DNA from: Chloroflexota bacterium
GTDB lineage: Bacteria; Chloroflexota; Ktedonobacteria; Ktedonobacterales; JADMIN01
Reading direction: 5' to 3'
Assembly: GCA_021323855.1 (NCBI GenBank)
Contig: JAJPKE010000022.1
Span: 62,001-126,000 of the forward strand
DNA: 64,000 nt
Positions 1-8,660 of this stretch are shown here, one piece after another (within the stretch, counting starts at the first letter, position 1; every line of letters begins with the position of its first letter). Both the position numbers and the translations under genes were made by a program. Under the pieces are notes generated by a model, which worked only from the letters and a program-made list of their open reading frames with translations, made no database searches and was not told the origin of the DNA.

Positions 1-2
1 AG

Positions 3-3000
3 CCGGTGCGGCGCTTTACGCTTGCCCATGAAATCGGCCATGCAGTGCTGCATCGCACCAGTGGCGCGGCGCTGATAGCCGCACTGATGCCGCCCTCGCG
101 CGACCTGTTGATGCCGGATACGACCAGCGGCTGTGAAGATAGCGACCTCGATACTCCGTTGACGGCGCTGGCTGCTGGCGAAGAGATTTTGCGTCCAGGC
201 GAAGCATATAGCGCCCGCGCGCGCCGCGAGAGCGAAGCCAATGCCTTTGCGGCGGCGCTCCTGCTGCCGCCGGACCGCCTGCTGGCACGCTACCTGGAAC
301 GCGCCCAGCAGCAAACGGCATTTGCCGGAAGACGGCGCGGCGCGATTACCCGCAGCCTGGCGCGCGAGTTTGGTGTCTCTGAAGATGTCGTGCTGCGCAG
401 CCTGGGGGCGCTGCTCCAATCTCCCAAATTGCCAGACGAACTGCTTGCCAGCGAGCAGGACGAACAGCAAGACACCGCGCCACGCCGCGCCACGCTCGAC
501 GCGAGCCAGCGGCAAGCATCTTCTGCGCAATCACCGGCGCTGGTGGTGGCCGGGCCGGGCACCGGCAAAACGAGTACGCTGGTGGGGCGTGTCACCTATC
601 TCGTCGAGGAGCAGGGCATCCCCGCTGACGCTATCCTGGCGCTGACCTTTTCCAACAAGGCGGCGCGTGAGATGCGCGAGCGACTCGAAACGCTGCTCTA
701 TCCCACCGCCACTGACAGCGGCCCTCTGATGCCACCCGCCATGCCAACCGTCAGCACGATACATGCGTTCTGTGGCGATCTGGTGCGCCGCTATGCGCCG
801 CTCGTCGGGCTGCGACCAGATTTCCGGCTCATCAGCGAGGCAGAGGGCTACTTCTTGCTGCGGCAGGTAGCCGCCGACCTCACGCTCCACCATTATCAGC
901 CGCTGGCGACTCCTGGGCTGCATTTCCCTGCGCTGCTGGCGGCAATTTCGCGCGCCAAAGACGAGCTGGCGGGACCGGAGCGCTATGCCACCGTGGCGCA
1001 AGAGATGATGGCACGCGCTACTACCTCAGACGAACGGTACGCAGCGGAACGCGCCTGCGAGGTCGCCGCCGTCTATCTCGCCTATCAGAACTTGCTGGCG
1101 GCGCGTGGTGACGCCGACTTCGGCGATTTGATTCGTCTCGCGGTGCAATTGCTGCGTGAGCAGCCGGAGGTGCTGGCAGAGGTTCGCGCGCGCTACCGGC
1201 ATGTGCTGGTAGATGAGTTCCAGGACATCAATCGCGCGATGGGTGTGCTGCTCCGCCTGCTCGCCAGCGAAACAACGGCGCTCTGGGCGGTTGGCGACGC
1301 CGATCAGGCGATTTATCGTTTTCGCGGCGCGTCGCCCGCCAATCTGGCACGTTTCACCAGCGACTATCCGCAGGCGCAGGTGCATACGCTGCGGCGCAAT
1401 TATCGCTCAGTGCCGGATATCTTGACGGCGGCGGCTGGTGTTGCCAACGCCGCGCTTGGCGAACGCACGCCGCTGACGGCGAACCGCCGGGGCGCGGGTG
1501 CAGCGATCACGCTGGCAATCGCGCCGGACGAGCAGGCAGAACTGGCCGGGCTGGCCAGAGAGATCAGACGCCGCGCCGAACTGGGCCGTCCTTTTGGTGA
1601 GCAGGTGGTCCTTTGCCGCACACGCCGGCAATGCCAGCGTGTGGCTGCTGCGCTGGCCGCCGCCGACATTCCGACTCGCCTCGCCGCGCCACTGTTAGAG
1701 CAGGACGACACCAAAGACCTGCTCGGCGTCTTGAGCCTGCTCGGCGACCTGAGCGGCAGCGGATTATTGCGCGCGGGAAACATCCCCGATCATGCTTTCA
1801 GCCAGCAAGAGGCGCGGGCGGTGCTGGCCGCCGCACGTGTCGCGCATCAGGCGCCGCTGGTGACGCTGCTGCAACGGCTCGATAGCGTTGAAGAGTTGAC
1901 GCCAGCAGGACGGCGCGGATTGACCACGCTGGCGCAGATCATACGCGAATTGCGACAGGCGCCGGATGTGCTTACCGGCGTCTCGCGCTATATCTTCAGC
2001 TACACACGCATCGGACACCGGCTCATGCGCCAGATCACGCAGCACGGGCCGGAATCATCGGCGGATGTGCAGGCCGAAAGACTCATGCAGGTCCTGGGGC
2101 TGGCGCGCGCCTTTGAGGATCAGCGCCGGTCGCAATCAGCCGCATCATCATCTTCATCTGATGCCCGCACGCATGCCGATTGGGCGGCTTTCCTGGAATA
2201 TGTGCGTGTGATGTTAGTGCTGCGCCAGGAAACCGGCAGCGCAGAGGAGGGACCGGGCGAGACGACGGAGAGCGTGCGTGTGTTAACCGTCCATGCCAGC
2301 AAAGGATTGGAGTTTCCGGTGGTCTACCTGCCAGGGCTGGCCGACCGGCGCTTTCCCATGCAGCGACGCGGCAACATTGCGCCACTACTGCCGGGGCTGG
2401 ACGAAGAAGAAACGCTCGAAGCTCATGACCCGGATGCGCATCTTGCCGAGGAAGCCTGCCTCTTCTATGTGGCATTGACTCGTGCCCGCGATGAATTAGT
2501 ACTCAGCCGTGCCGAACGCTATGGCCGCATGCGCTATAAACCCTCGCCGTTTCTCGAACCTATCGAGACAGCGCTTGGCAGGCGGCTGACCCACGCGCGC
2601 TGGTTGCCGGTTAGAGTCGAGCCGGCTGATGGCATACAAAGCCAGAGCCAAAGCCAGAGCGCGCATGAGCAGGAGGAAGGCGACGCATCTGATGTTGTCC
2701 CTGCACAGGAAGCGCATGAGCCGCTGCTTCCGGTTGCGCCTGCGGATGGGCCGGTGCGGCATGCAGCAATTGAAACCTATCAACGTTGCCCACGCCAGTA
2801 TGCGTATCGCTATGTCTACGGTCTGCGGCCACGCGAGATTGGCCTGGCAACGCTCCGCCGCACGCTGCATGACACCCTGCATACGCTCCAGCAACGGTTC
2901 GCCAGACCGGGGCGCTATGTGGCCGGCGGAGGACCTGAGAAGGTAAGCCTGCAAGACGCGCTGAGCCTCTTCGAGAATGAATGGACGGAAAAATTAGACC

Positions 3001-3743
3001 AGGAGCGGCGGCTACAGGGCAACGAAGATGAGGGCAACACGGCAGACGCCACAGACGCCACGGCTGTCGCTGAGCTGGAAGCGCCAAGCGCCGTGCCGGG
3101 AGATGCGTTCCTGGAGGTCTACCGGCGGCATGGCAGGCATGTGATCGAGCGCGCCTGGGCGGGCATGGTGCAGCAGCAACTTCCTGGGATAGATGCTGAA
3201 GGATTGATCTTCGATGCCGAGGAAACCAGCTTCGATGAGCAAGTGACCCTGCGCGTGGGTGAGCGCGAACTGAGCGTGCTGCTCGACCGCGTGGAGCGCG
3301 GCGAGGCAGCAGCAACGCCGCCGCCCGCCAACGGACACGCAGGCCCAACCGGCGCAACAAGCACAACAAGCACAGCGAACAGCGCCATCAAACCGAACGG
3401 CAAGCGACAGGCGACAGCGGTCCCATCAACACCAGCATCCCAACCGGCGCCGGTACGTATCGTGCGGCACCGGCTGGGACGGAGCAGCGCAGGCAAGCCG
3501 GATTTACACGCGCTCTTTTATGCGTTGGCTGCGCAACAGAGCGGAGCCGCGACCGCCGAGTTCTATTCGCACAATCTCACAACAGGCGAATTAGAGCGGG
3601 TGACGCTGGATGAGCGCAAACTGGCGAAGTTGCGCGAAGAACTCGATACCTTGCTGGATGGCATCGAGAGCGGCTTCTATCCGCCGAAGCCAGACCCAGC
3701 GACCTGCCAGAATTGCCCATTCCTGCTGATCTGCCCGGCGTAG
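3..3743 (+). CDS. ImmA/IrrE-like protease - UvrD helicase - Fe-S nuclease-like fusion (5' partial)
   Basis: The gene runs in from the left edge; the first usable start in view is GTG at 6, but the HEIGH zinc motif lies only 8 residues later, so the true N-terminus is outside the window (residues below are counted from that GTG). Order of parts: ImmA/IrrE-type metallopeptidase (HEIGH 8-12, acidic ligand region ESEANAFA about 75-82), superfamily 1A helicase with Walker A GPGTGKTS (183-190), Walker B LVDEFQD (401-407), GDADQAIYRFRG (430-441), then VHASKGLEF and YVALTRA motifs, and a C-terminal AddB/Cas4-like nuclease region with Cys928 plus Cys1234, Cys1237 and Cys1243, the usual four-cysteine Fe-S pattern. 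The expected D-x-K of the PD-(D/E)XK site appears as R1154-H-R1156, and a low-complexity linker (about 1103-1148) sits just before it, so nuclease activity is doubtful. Likely role: DNA unwinding in repair or defence, possibly controlled by the protease domain (inference). Confidence 0.88.
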   Translation, partial: PVRRFTLAHEIGHAVLHRTSGAALIAALMPPSRDLLMPDTTSGCEDSDLDTPLTALAAGEEILRPGEAYSARARRESEANAFAAALLLPPDRLLARYLERAQQQTAFAGRRRGAITRSLAREFGVSEDVVLRSLGALLQSPKLPDELLASEQDEQQDTAPRRATLDASQRQASSAQSPALVVAGPGTGKTSTLVGRVTYLVEEQGIPADAILALTFSNKAAREMRERLETLLYPTATDSGPLMPPAMPTVSTIHAFCGDLVRRYAPLVGLRPDFRLISEAEGYFLLRQVAADLTLHHYQPLATPGLHFPALLAAISRAKDELAGPERYATVAQEMMARATTSDERYAAERACEVAAVYLAYQNLLAARGDADFGDLIRLAVQLLREQPEVLAEVRARYRHVLVDEFQDINRAMGVLLRLLASETTALWAVGDADQAIYRFRGASPANLARFTSDYPQAQVHTLRRNYRSVPDILTAAAGVANAALGERTPLTANRRGAGAAITLAIAPDEQAELAGLAREIRRRAELGRPFGEQVVLCRTRRQCQRVAAALAAADIPTRLAAPLLEQDDTKDLLGVLSLLGDLSGSGLLRAGNIPDHAFSQQEARAVLAAARVAHQAPLVTLLQRLDSVEELTPAGRRGLTTLAQIIRELRQAPDVLTGVSRYIFSYTRIGHRLMRQITQHGPESSADVQAERLMQVLGLARAFEDQRRSQSAASSSSSDARTHADWAAFLEYVRVMLVLRQETGSAEEGPGETTESVRVLTVHASKGLEFPVVYLPGLADRRFPMQRRGNIAPLLPGLDEEETLEAHDPDAHLAEEACLFYVALTRARDELVLSRAERYGRMRYKPSPFLEPIETALGRRLTHARWLPVRVEPADGIQSQSQSQSAHEQEEGDASDVVPAQEAHEPLLPVAPADGPVRHAAIETYQRCPRQYAYRYVYGLRPREIGLATLRRTLHDTLHTLQQRFARPGRYVAGGGPEKVSLQDALSLFENEWTEKLDQERRLQGNEDEGNTADATDATAVAELEAPSAVPGDAFLEVYRRHGRHVIERAWAGMVQQQLPGIDAEGLIFDAEETSFDEQVTLRVGERELSVLLDRVERGEAAATPPPANGHAGPTGATSTTSTANSAIKPNGKRQATAVPSTPASQPAPVRIVRHRLGRSSAGKPDLHALFYALAAQQSGAATAEFYSHNLTTGELERVTLDERKLAKLREELDTLLDGIESGFYPPKPDPATCQNCPFLLICPA

Positions 3744-3833
3744 AGCGCAGTTTGCGTGCATTCGTGAAACAATCATCAGCGCAAGGTCCTCTGATGAGTT
3801 GAAAGCTGTTAGAGATGAGGAGACCAGAGAAGC

Positions 3834-4490
3834 GTGCCTGATGAGCCTAACATATCCGATATAGCGGATGAGCGCAGCGTGGCGCAATTCCTCGACGCGC
3901 TCGGCTCCAACGCGCCCACGCCGGGTGGTGGCGCAGCCTGCGCAGTCGCTGGCGCAATGGCGGCGGCGCTGGCCGAGATGGTGGCGCAATTCACCGTTGG
4001 CAAGCCAGCCTACGCCGCAGACGATGCCAGCATGCGCGCGATGATCGAGCGTGCGCAACACTTGCGTCAGGTGCTATTGCAGTTGGTGACGGAAGACGAG
4101 CGCGGCTTTGCGGCAGTCTCAGCCGCCTATCGCCTGCCCAAAGCAACCGAAGCAGAACGGACTGCCCGCACTGAGGCGATTCAAGCGGCGTTGCAGGTGG
4201 CGATGCAACCACCATTGCAGGTGATGAAGTATGGCTGTGAGGTCGCTGTGCTGGCGCTCGCAGCAGCAGAAGCCGGCAATACGTCGCTGGCGAGCGATGC
4301 GGGTTGCGCGGCGCTCTTTGCGGAGGCGGCGGTGCGGGCGGCGGGCCTCAATGTGCTGGCAAACGTTGTCCTCATGCGCGATACAGCGGCGGCTGAACGT
4401 TTGCGTAGGCAGGTGGCCAGCTATGAGCAGCAGGCGGCAGGTTTGCGCGAGCAGACGATGCGACACGTAAACGGACACCTGGGACGCTGA
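3834..4490 (+). CDS. fchA: Formimidoyl-THF cyclodeaminase / methenyl-THF cyclohydrolase family protein
   Basis: 218 residues, the usual size of the stand-alone cyclodeaminase family (PF04961). Residues 29-37 (TPGGGAACA) are the glycine-rich folate-binding signature, followed by the expected all-helical, alanine-rich body. Such enzymes either release ammonia from 5-formimino-THF or, in FchA of clostridia, act as 5,10-methenyl-THF cyclohydrolase. The GTG start follows a GATGAGGAG-type ribosome site at about 3813-3821. FolD follows after 48 bases and a methionine synthase/MTHFR fusion after that, so the three form a one-carbon operon. The FolD next door lacks the lysine needed for cyclohydrolysis, which favours a cyclohydrolase role here. 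The exact reaction is inferred; family membership is firm. Confidence 0.88.
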   Translation: MPDEPNISDIADERSVAQFLDALGSNAPTPGGGAACAVAGAMAAALAEMVAQFTVGKPAYAADDASMRAMIERAQHLRQVLLQLVTEDERGFAAVSAAYRLPKATEAERTARTEAIQAALQVAMQPPLQVMKYGCEVAVLALAAAEAGNTSLASDAGCAALFAEAAVRAAGLNVLANVVLMRDTAAAERLRRQVASYEQQAAGLREQTMRHVNGHLGR

Positions 4491-4538
4491 ATTGATAAAA
4501 ATGCAGTGACGTTGCGATACGATGGGGATAGATAACGG

Positions 4539-5405
4539 GTGGTGGCGACAGTACTGAACGGACGGGTTATTGCGCGGGCGGTGCGCGCCGATATTGCGAA
4601 GCTGGCCGCTGAAGACGCCGAGGTTTACGGCGCTCCGGCTGGCCTGGCAATTCTGCGCATCGGCAACGACCCGGCCTCCAACGTCTATACCGAGGCGCTG
4701 ATGCGCACCTCCGCGCAGGTTGGTGTGGTTGCGCGGGTGGTCGAATTGCCGGAGACGGTTGACGATGACGGCCTGCGCCAGCAGATCGAGGCGCTGAATG
4801 ACGACCCTTCGGTGCAGGGCATCCTGACGCAGTTGCCGCTGCCACCGCATCTTTCGCAGCGCACGGTGGCCGAAACAGTGGACCCGCAGAAGGATGTAGA
4901 CGGCATCAGCGTGCGTAGCGCGGGTAATCTCTTTCTACGCCTGCCGAGCTTCGTCCCTTCGACCAGCGCTGCCGTCATGGAGCTGCTGGATCGCGGCGGT
5001 ATTGCGCTCAGCGGGCGGCGAGCCGTGGTGGTCGGCGCGAGCAATGTCGTCGGCAAGCCGCTGGCATACATGCTGCTGCACCGCGACGCAACCGTCACCG
5101 TCTGCCATATCTACACGCGTGATCTGGCGCACTGGACCCGCCAGGCGGATGTGCTGGTTGTCGCCGCAGGCAAACCCGGACTGATTCACGGCGAGATGAT
5201 TCAGCCAGGCGCGGCGGTGATTGATGTTGGCATCAATGTGCAGGCAGATGGCTCCATCACCGGCGATGTCGCCTACGAGAGCGCCGCCGAGGTTGCCGGC
5301 GCCATCAGTCCGGTTCCTGGCGGCGTAGGGCAGCTTACCAATCTCATGCTGCTCAAACAAACGGTGCTGGCAAGGAATCTCTGGCAATTCAACGAGAACG
5401 CATGA
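4539..5405 (+). CDS. folD: Methylenetetrahydrofolate dehydrogenase (FolD), cyclohydrolase lysine missing
   Basis: 288 residues, full length for FolD. It normally oxidises 5,10-methylene-THF and hydrolyses the methenyl product to 10-formyl-THF. The numbering matches E. coli FolD: Tyr50, Gln98 (in GILTQLPLP) and Asp121 (in KDVDG) are present, but position 54, the catalytic lysine of the YxxxK motif, is Leu (Y-T-E-A-L; codon ctg at 4698-4700). In well-studied FolD/MTHFD proteins, loss of this lysine abolishes cyclohydrolase but can spare dehydrogenase activity. The Rossmann motif reads GASNVVGKP (166-174) where NADP-dependent enzymes have GRS, so the arginine that contacts the NADP phosphate may be absent and NAD use is possible (inference). 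GTG start, with GATAACGGGTG just upstream as a weak ribosome site. C-terminal PVPGGVG motif intact. Confidence 0.93.
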   Translation: MVATVLNGRVIARAVRADIAKLAAEDAEVYGAPAGLAILRIGNDPASNVYTEALMRTSAQVGVVARVVELPETVDDDGLRQQIEALNDDPSVQGILTQLPLPPHLSQRTVAETVDPQKDVDGISVRSAGNLFLRLPSFVPSTSAAVMELLDRGGIALSGRRAVVVGASNVVGKPLAYMLLHRDATVTVCHIYTRDLAHWTRQADVLVVAAGKPGLIHGEMIQPGAAVIDVGINVQADGSITGDVAYESAAEVAGAISPVPGGVGQLTNLMLLKQTVLARNLWQFNENA

Positions 5406-5453
5406 GTCTCAGTCTCACAAGTCTCTTCTAGCCTGCTTTCGGGGGATATTCTC

Positions 5454-7505
5454 ATGGGCGAACCTTTTCTCGAACGTCTGCATCAGGGGCCATTGCTCTG
5501 CGATGGAGCGATGGGCACCATGCTCTATGCGCGCGCTCCCGAAAGTATTCTGCATGGCCGCTGCTTCGATGAATTGGTGCTGACGGATAGCGCGCTGGTG
5601 CAGGACATTCACTGCGACTACATCAAGGCAGGCGCGCAGGTCATCGAAACCAATACCTTCGGCGCAAATGCGGCGAAACTTGGAGCATATGGGCTTGGCG
5701 CTCAGGTGACGACGATCAACCGGCGCGCGGCGCAACTGGCACGCGATGCCCGCGAGATTGCCGGTGAGCCAGTATTCATCGCAGGCGCAGTCGGGCCGTC
5801 TGGCCTCATCAATATCAACGGCGCAGACGACGCCGACCCGGCGCTCGTTTCCCTGCGTGCGCTCTTCCGCGAACAGATTACCGCGTTGATAGAGGGCGGC
5901 GTTGATCTGATCATCCTGGAAACGTTCGCCAGTCTGATTGAGCTACGCCAGGCGGTGCTGGCGGCGCGTGAGGTTGGCCAGTTCCCGCTGGTCGCGCAGA
6001 TGACCTTCAGCGAAGATGGCCTCTCGGTCTCTGGCTCAACGCCACTCGACGCCGCGCTTACCCTGGCGGCGCTGGGGGTGGATGTCGTCGGCACCAATTG
6101 TAGCGTCGGGCCAGCCGGCACGCTGGACGCCATTGAAGAGATGGTTGCGGGGCTGCGCTCCGAAGAGAACGGCAGGTACGCCAGGACGCTCATCTCGGCG
6201 CAACCGAACGCCGGATTGCCAGCGCGCGTAGAGAATCGCTTTCTCTATGTCTCCACGCCGCGCTATTTTGCAGACTATGCCCGTCACTTCGCGGAGGCCG
6301 GTGTACGCCTCATCGGCGGCTGCTGCGGCACTACACCGGCGCATATCGCCGCCATGCACGAGGCGCTCAGCAGCTATCTCCCCGCCGCCGCAACGACTTT
6401 CGCCGTCGCCGCGCCACCGGTGGAGGCAGTCAGTGAGCGCATGCCCGGCGGCGAACGAGAAAGCGCGCCGGATATTACGCAGCAGACACGCTTGCAACAG
6501 GACCTCGAAGCCGGGAAGTTTGTCGTCAGCATCGAACTCGACCCGCCAAAAGGACTCAACCCCACCAAGATCATCGAAGGCGCGGCCACCCTGCAACAGC
6601 GCGGCGTGCGCTTCATCAATATCGCCGATAGCCCAATGGCGCGCGTGCGTATGAGTTGCCTTGCGATGGCGCGACTGCTACAAGATCAGCTTGACCTCGA
6701 AGCCATCGTTCACATGACCACACGCGACCGCAATGTGATGGCACTGCAATCCGATCTGCTGGGCGCGCATGCGCTAGGCATCCACAACGTGCTGGCATTG
6801 ACCGGCGATCCGGTGCGCGCCGGCAACTATCCCAACCTCACTGGCGTCTGGGATGTGGATTCCGTTGGCCTGATTCGCATTCTGCGCGATATGAATATCG
6901 GGCATGATGCGGCTGGCGCGGCGCTGGGCACGTCTGCGCACTTCTATATCGGCGCGGCGCACAACCTCAATATGGAAGATCAGGTGATTGATTTCGCCCG
7001 CGAACAGGCGCGCCGCAAACTGGTAGGCGACATCGCCACATCTCCGGCTGATACCAATGGCGAGGCGCAGTTGACCGAGACCGAACTGGAACTGCATCGC
7101 CTGCGCCACAAGCTGGAGGCAGGCGCGCAATATATCATGACACAGCCGATCTATGATCTGGCCCCCCTGGAACGCTTCTTCGACACCTACGGTCCGGTAG
7201 ACGTGCCGATCATCCTCGGTATGGTGCCATTGCATAGCTCCAAACACGCCGAATATCTTCACAATGAGGTCCCCGGCATCAGCATCCCCGATGCGGTGCG
7301 CGAGCGCCTGCGCGCGGCAGGAGATCGCGGGCGCGAGGTGGGTATCGAGCTGGCGCATGAGGTCATCGCTGCCGCCTATGCGCGCGGATTGATTCAGGGG
7401 TGTTACCTGATGCCCTCGTATGGCCGTTATGACCTGGTAGGTGATTTGGCGCAGACGCTCTTGCAAGAGACGGCGGCCCGTCCAGCGCAGGCCGCTAGAG
7501 CCTGA
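5454..7505 (+). CDS. Bifunctional homocysteine S-methyltransferase / methylenetetrahydrofolate reductase
   Basis: 683 residues with two fused enzymes, the layout of B. subtilis YitJ. Residues about 1-310 are a zinc-dependent homocysteine methyltransferase barrel: CDGAMGT near the start, GTNCSVGP with Cys216, and GGCCGTTP with Cys290 and Cys291 as the other zinc ligands. Residues about 346-670 are a MetF-type flavin-dependent methylene-THF reductase barrel (SIELDPPKG, ALTGDPVRAG, QPIYDLAP). Together they reduce methylene-THF to methyl-THF and pass the methyl group toward methionine. A GGGGGAT ribosome site (5438-5444) precedes the ATG. It closes the fchA-folD operon (48 base gap), so all three act on the same folate pool. 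There is no cobalamin-binding domain, so methyl transfer here is not classic MetH. Confidence 0.92.
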   Translation: MGEPFLERLHQGPLLCDGAMGTMLYARAPESILHGRCFDELVLTDSALVQDIHCDYIKAGAQVIETNTFGANAAKLGAYGLGAQVTTINRRAAQLARDAREIAGEPVFIAGAVGPSGLININGADDADPALVSLRALFREQITALIEGGVDLIILETFASLIELRQAVLAAREVGQFPLVAQMTFSEDGLSVSGSTPLDAALTLAALGVDVVGTNCSVGPAGTLDAIEEMVAGLRSEENGRYARTLISAQPNAGLPARVENRFLYVSTPRYFADYARHFAEAGVRLIGGCCGTTPAHIAAMHEALSSYLPAAATTFAVAAPPVEAVSERMPGGERESAPDITQQTRLQQDLEAGKFVVSIELDPPKGLNPTKIIEGAATLQQRGVRFINIADSPMARVRMSCLAMARLLQDQLDLEAIVHMTTRDRNVMALQSDLLGAHALGIHNVLALTGDPVRAGNYPNLTGVWDVDSVGLIRILRDMNIGHDAAGAALGTSAHFYIGAAHNLNMEDQVIDFAREQARRKLVGDIATSPADTNGEAQLTETELELHRLRHKLEAGAQYIMTQPIYDLAPLERFFDTYGPVDVPIILGMVPLHSSKHAEYLHNEVPGISIPDAVRERLRAAGDRGREVGIELAHEVIAAAYARGLIQGCYLMPSYGRYDLVGDLAQTLLQETAARPAQAARA

Positions 7506-7646
7506 ACTCGCCGTTGGTATCCCTTATTGTAGTGTCGCGCTAAATCGCCGGTTGGATGTCACAGGCATGGATGCTTGACTGTCGAGCGGCTTTCTTGTAT
7601 GCTGTGTCTCTCAGCATTGCGGGCTGCCAGGTGAAAGGACACCGGA

Positions 7647-7916
7647 GTGTACGACTTCGACGAGCCGCCACACACCCCAGACACGTCAGATACGCCAGAG
7701 CATACCAGCGACCCAGCTTCCGACCCAGAGCCGGAACTTGCGACGAAACGGCGTCTGCGGCGGCGCTTCACCCGTGACGAGTTGATACTGACGATCATCC
7801 TTCTTGTGCTAGTGGTCATCATCTGCGTCTATGGCATACCCGTTCTCTGGCAACTCTTCGAGACGATTCAGTTTGATACGAATAGCACCAACTTCATCCT
7901 GTCACCATTGCTCTGA
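7647..7916 (+). CDS. Small single-pass membrane protein, unknown function
   Basis: 89 residues starting at GTG after an AAAGGA ribosome site (7635-7640). Residues 1-30 are acidic and rich in Pro, Thr, Ser and Asp in a roughly three-residue rhythm; 34-41 are basic (KRRLRRRF); 46-69 form one hydrophobic helix; about 20 residues follow. By the positive-inside rule the N-terminus faces the cytoplasm. I do not recognise a family. It precedes another single-pass protein at 8108. Confidence 0.6.
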   Translation: MYDFDEPPHTPDTSDTPEHTSDPASDPEPELATKRRLRRRFTRDELILTIILLVLVVIICVYGIPVLWQLFETIQFDTNSTNFILSPLL

Positions 7917-7990
7917 TGCTCTGACAGCAGCTGCTATGCCGGTATGAGGCGTTTGGCCTGGACACGTTGTTGCCCCTGCGCGCCAAAGAC

Positions 7991-7996
7991 TATACT
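7991..7996 (+). promoter_or_regulatory. Possible -10 element (TATACT)
   Basis: TATACT with a weak TTG-containing -35 region about 18 bases upstream (7967-7972). It is followed by GCAAG, giving the same 11-mer TATACTGCAAG seen upstream of the lipoprotein gene at 10735. It would give a leader of about 105 bases to the gene at 8108. Confidence 0.3.
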
Positions 7997-8107
7997 GCAA
8001 GCCGTTCGGGATGGCGTTTTGGTCTCGTGCGCGGCAGCGCCTTTGACTGCTGAGCGCCAGTTATAGCAAGACACGATACGACAAGAGAGGAACGGGGAAA
8101 ACACGCT

Positions 8108-8626
8108 ATGGAACGTCTGGGAAGTCCATCGCAGCGGGCGCAGGGTCGCGTAGAAGTCGCCAGTTCCCGTCTGGAACGTGTGGAAAAACCATCGCTGTTC
8201 AGGCGGCGCTTGCCACTGTTGCTTGGCGCGGTGACGGGGCTGGTCATCTGTCTGGTGGGAATGTTCGTTCTGCTGGCGCTGAACGGGCACACGCCATCCG
8301 TTCCCGCGCCAGACGCTACGGCAAACGGCGTTTGCGACGATCTGCGCACGGCGAACTACACGGCGCTCTACGATGCGCTGGCGCCCGCGCTACAGCAGCA
8401 AGGAGCAAACGCCCAGGCAGAATTTGTTGCCAGCCAGCGACAACTGGATATCGCCAGCGGCAAAGTGGTGAGTTGCGCGTATCAGGTGCAGCACGCCGAC
8501 AGCGCCCAGGCAACCGTAACGTATACCATCGCTCGTGGCAGCGCGCCCGCGCAGACCGGGCAGATCACCTTCAATTTCCTCGATGGCTCCTGGCGTATCG
8601 CTAGCTACGATACCAGCCTGATCTAG
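8108..8626 (+). CDS. Single-pass membrane protein with an extracytoplasmic NTF2-like domain
   Basis: 172 residues. A basic N-terminus, one transmembrane helix at about 36-58, a short Pro-rich linker, then about 105 residues whose pattern (helical start DDLRTANYTALYDALAP, later strands ending in DGSWRIAS) resembles DUF4878/NTF2-like lumazine-type lipoprotein domains. Two cysteines (in GVCDD and VSCAY) could form a disulfide outside the cell. A GAGAGGAACGGGG purine stretch lies 8-20 bases before the ATG. The stop codon falls inside a 10-base tandem repeat (see 8615-8655). The NTF2-like reading is a guess from pattern. Confidence 0.75.
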   Translation: MERLGSPSQRAQGRVEVASSRLERVEKPSLFRRRLPLLLGAVTGLVICLVGMFVLLALNGHTPSVPAPDATANGVCDDLRTANYTALYDALAPALQQQGANAQAEFVASQRQLDIASGKVVSCAYQVQHADSAQATVTYTIARGSAPAQTGQITFNFLDGSWRIASYDTSLI

Positions 8627-8655
8627 CCTGATCTAGCCTGATCTAGCCTGATCTA
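8615..8655 (+). repeat. 10-base tandem repeat spanning a stop codon
   Basis: The unit atctagcctg is repeated about four times without a mismatch. The first copy supplies the TAG stop (8624-8626) of the preceding gene; because the period is 10, extra copies read in shifted frames. Confidence 0.95.
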
Positions 8656-8660
8656 AGAAA

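Noticed and set aside
5406-5453. SAM or folate riboswitch before the methionine synthase/MTHFR fusion
   Set aside because: The gap is only 48 bases and holds a ribosome site but no structured element.
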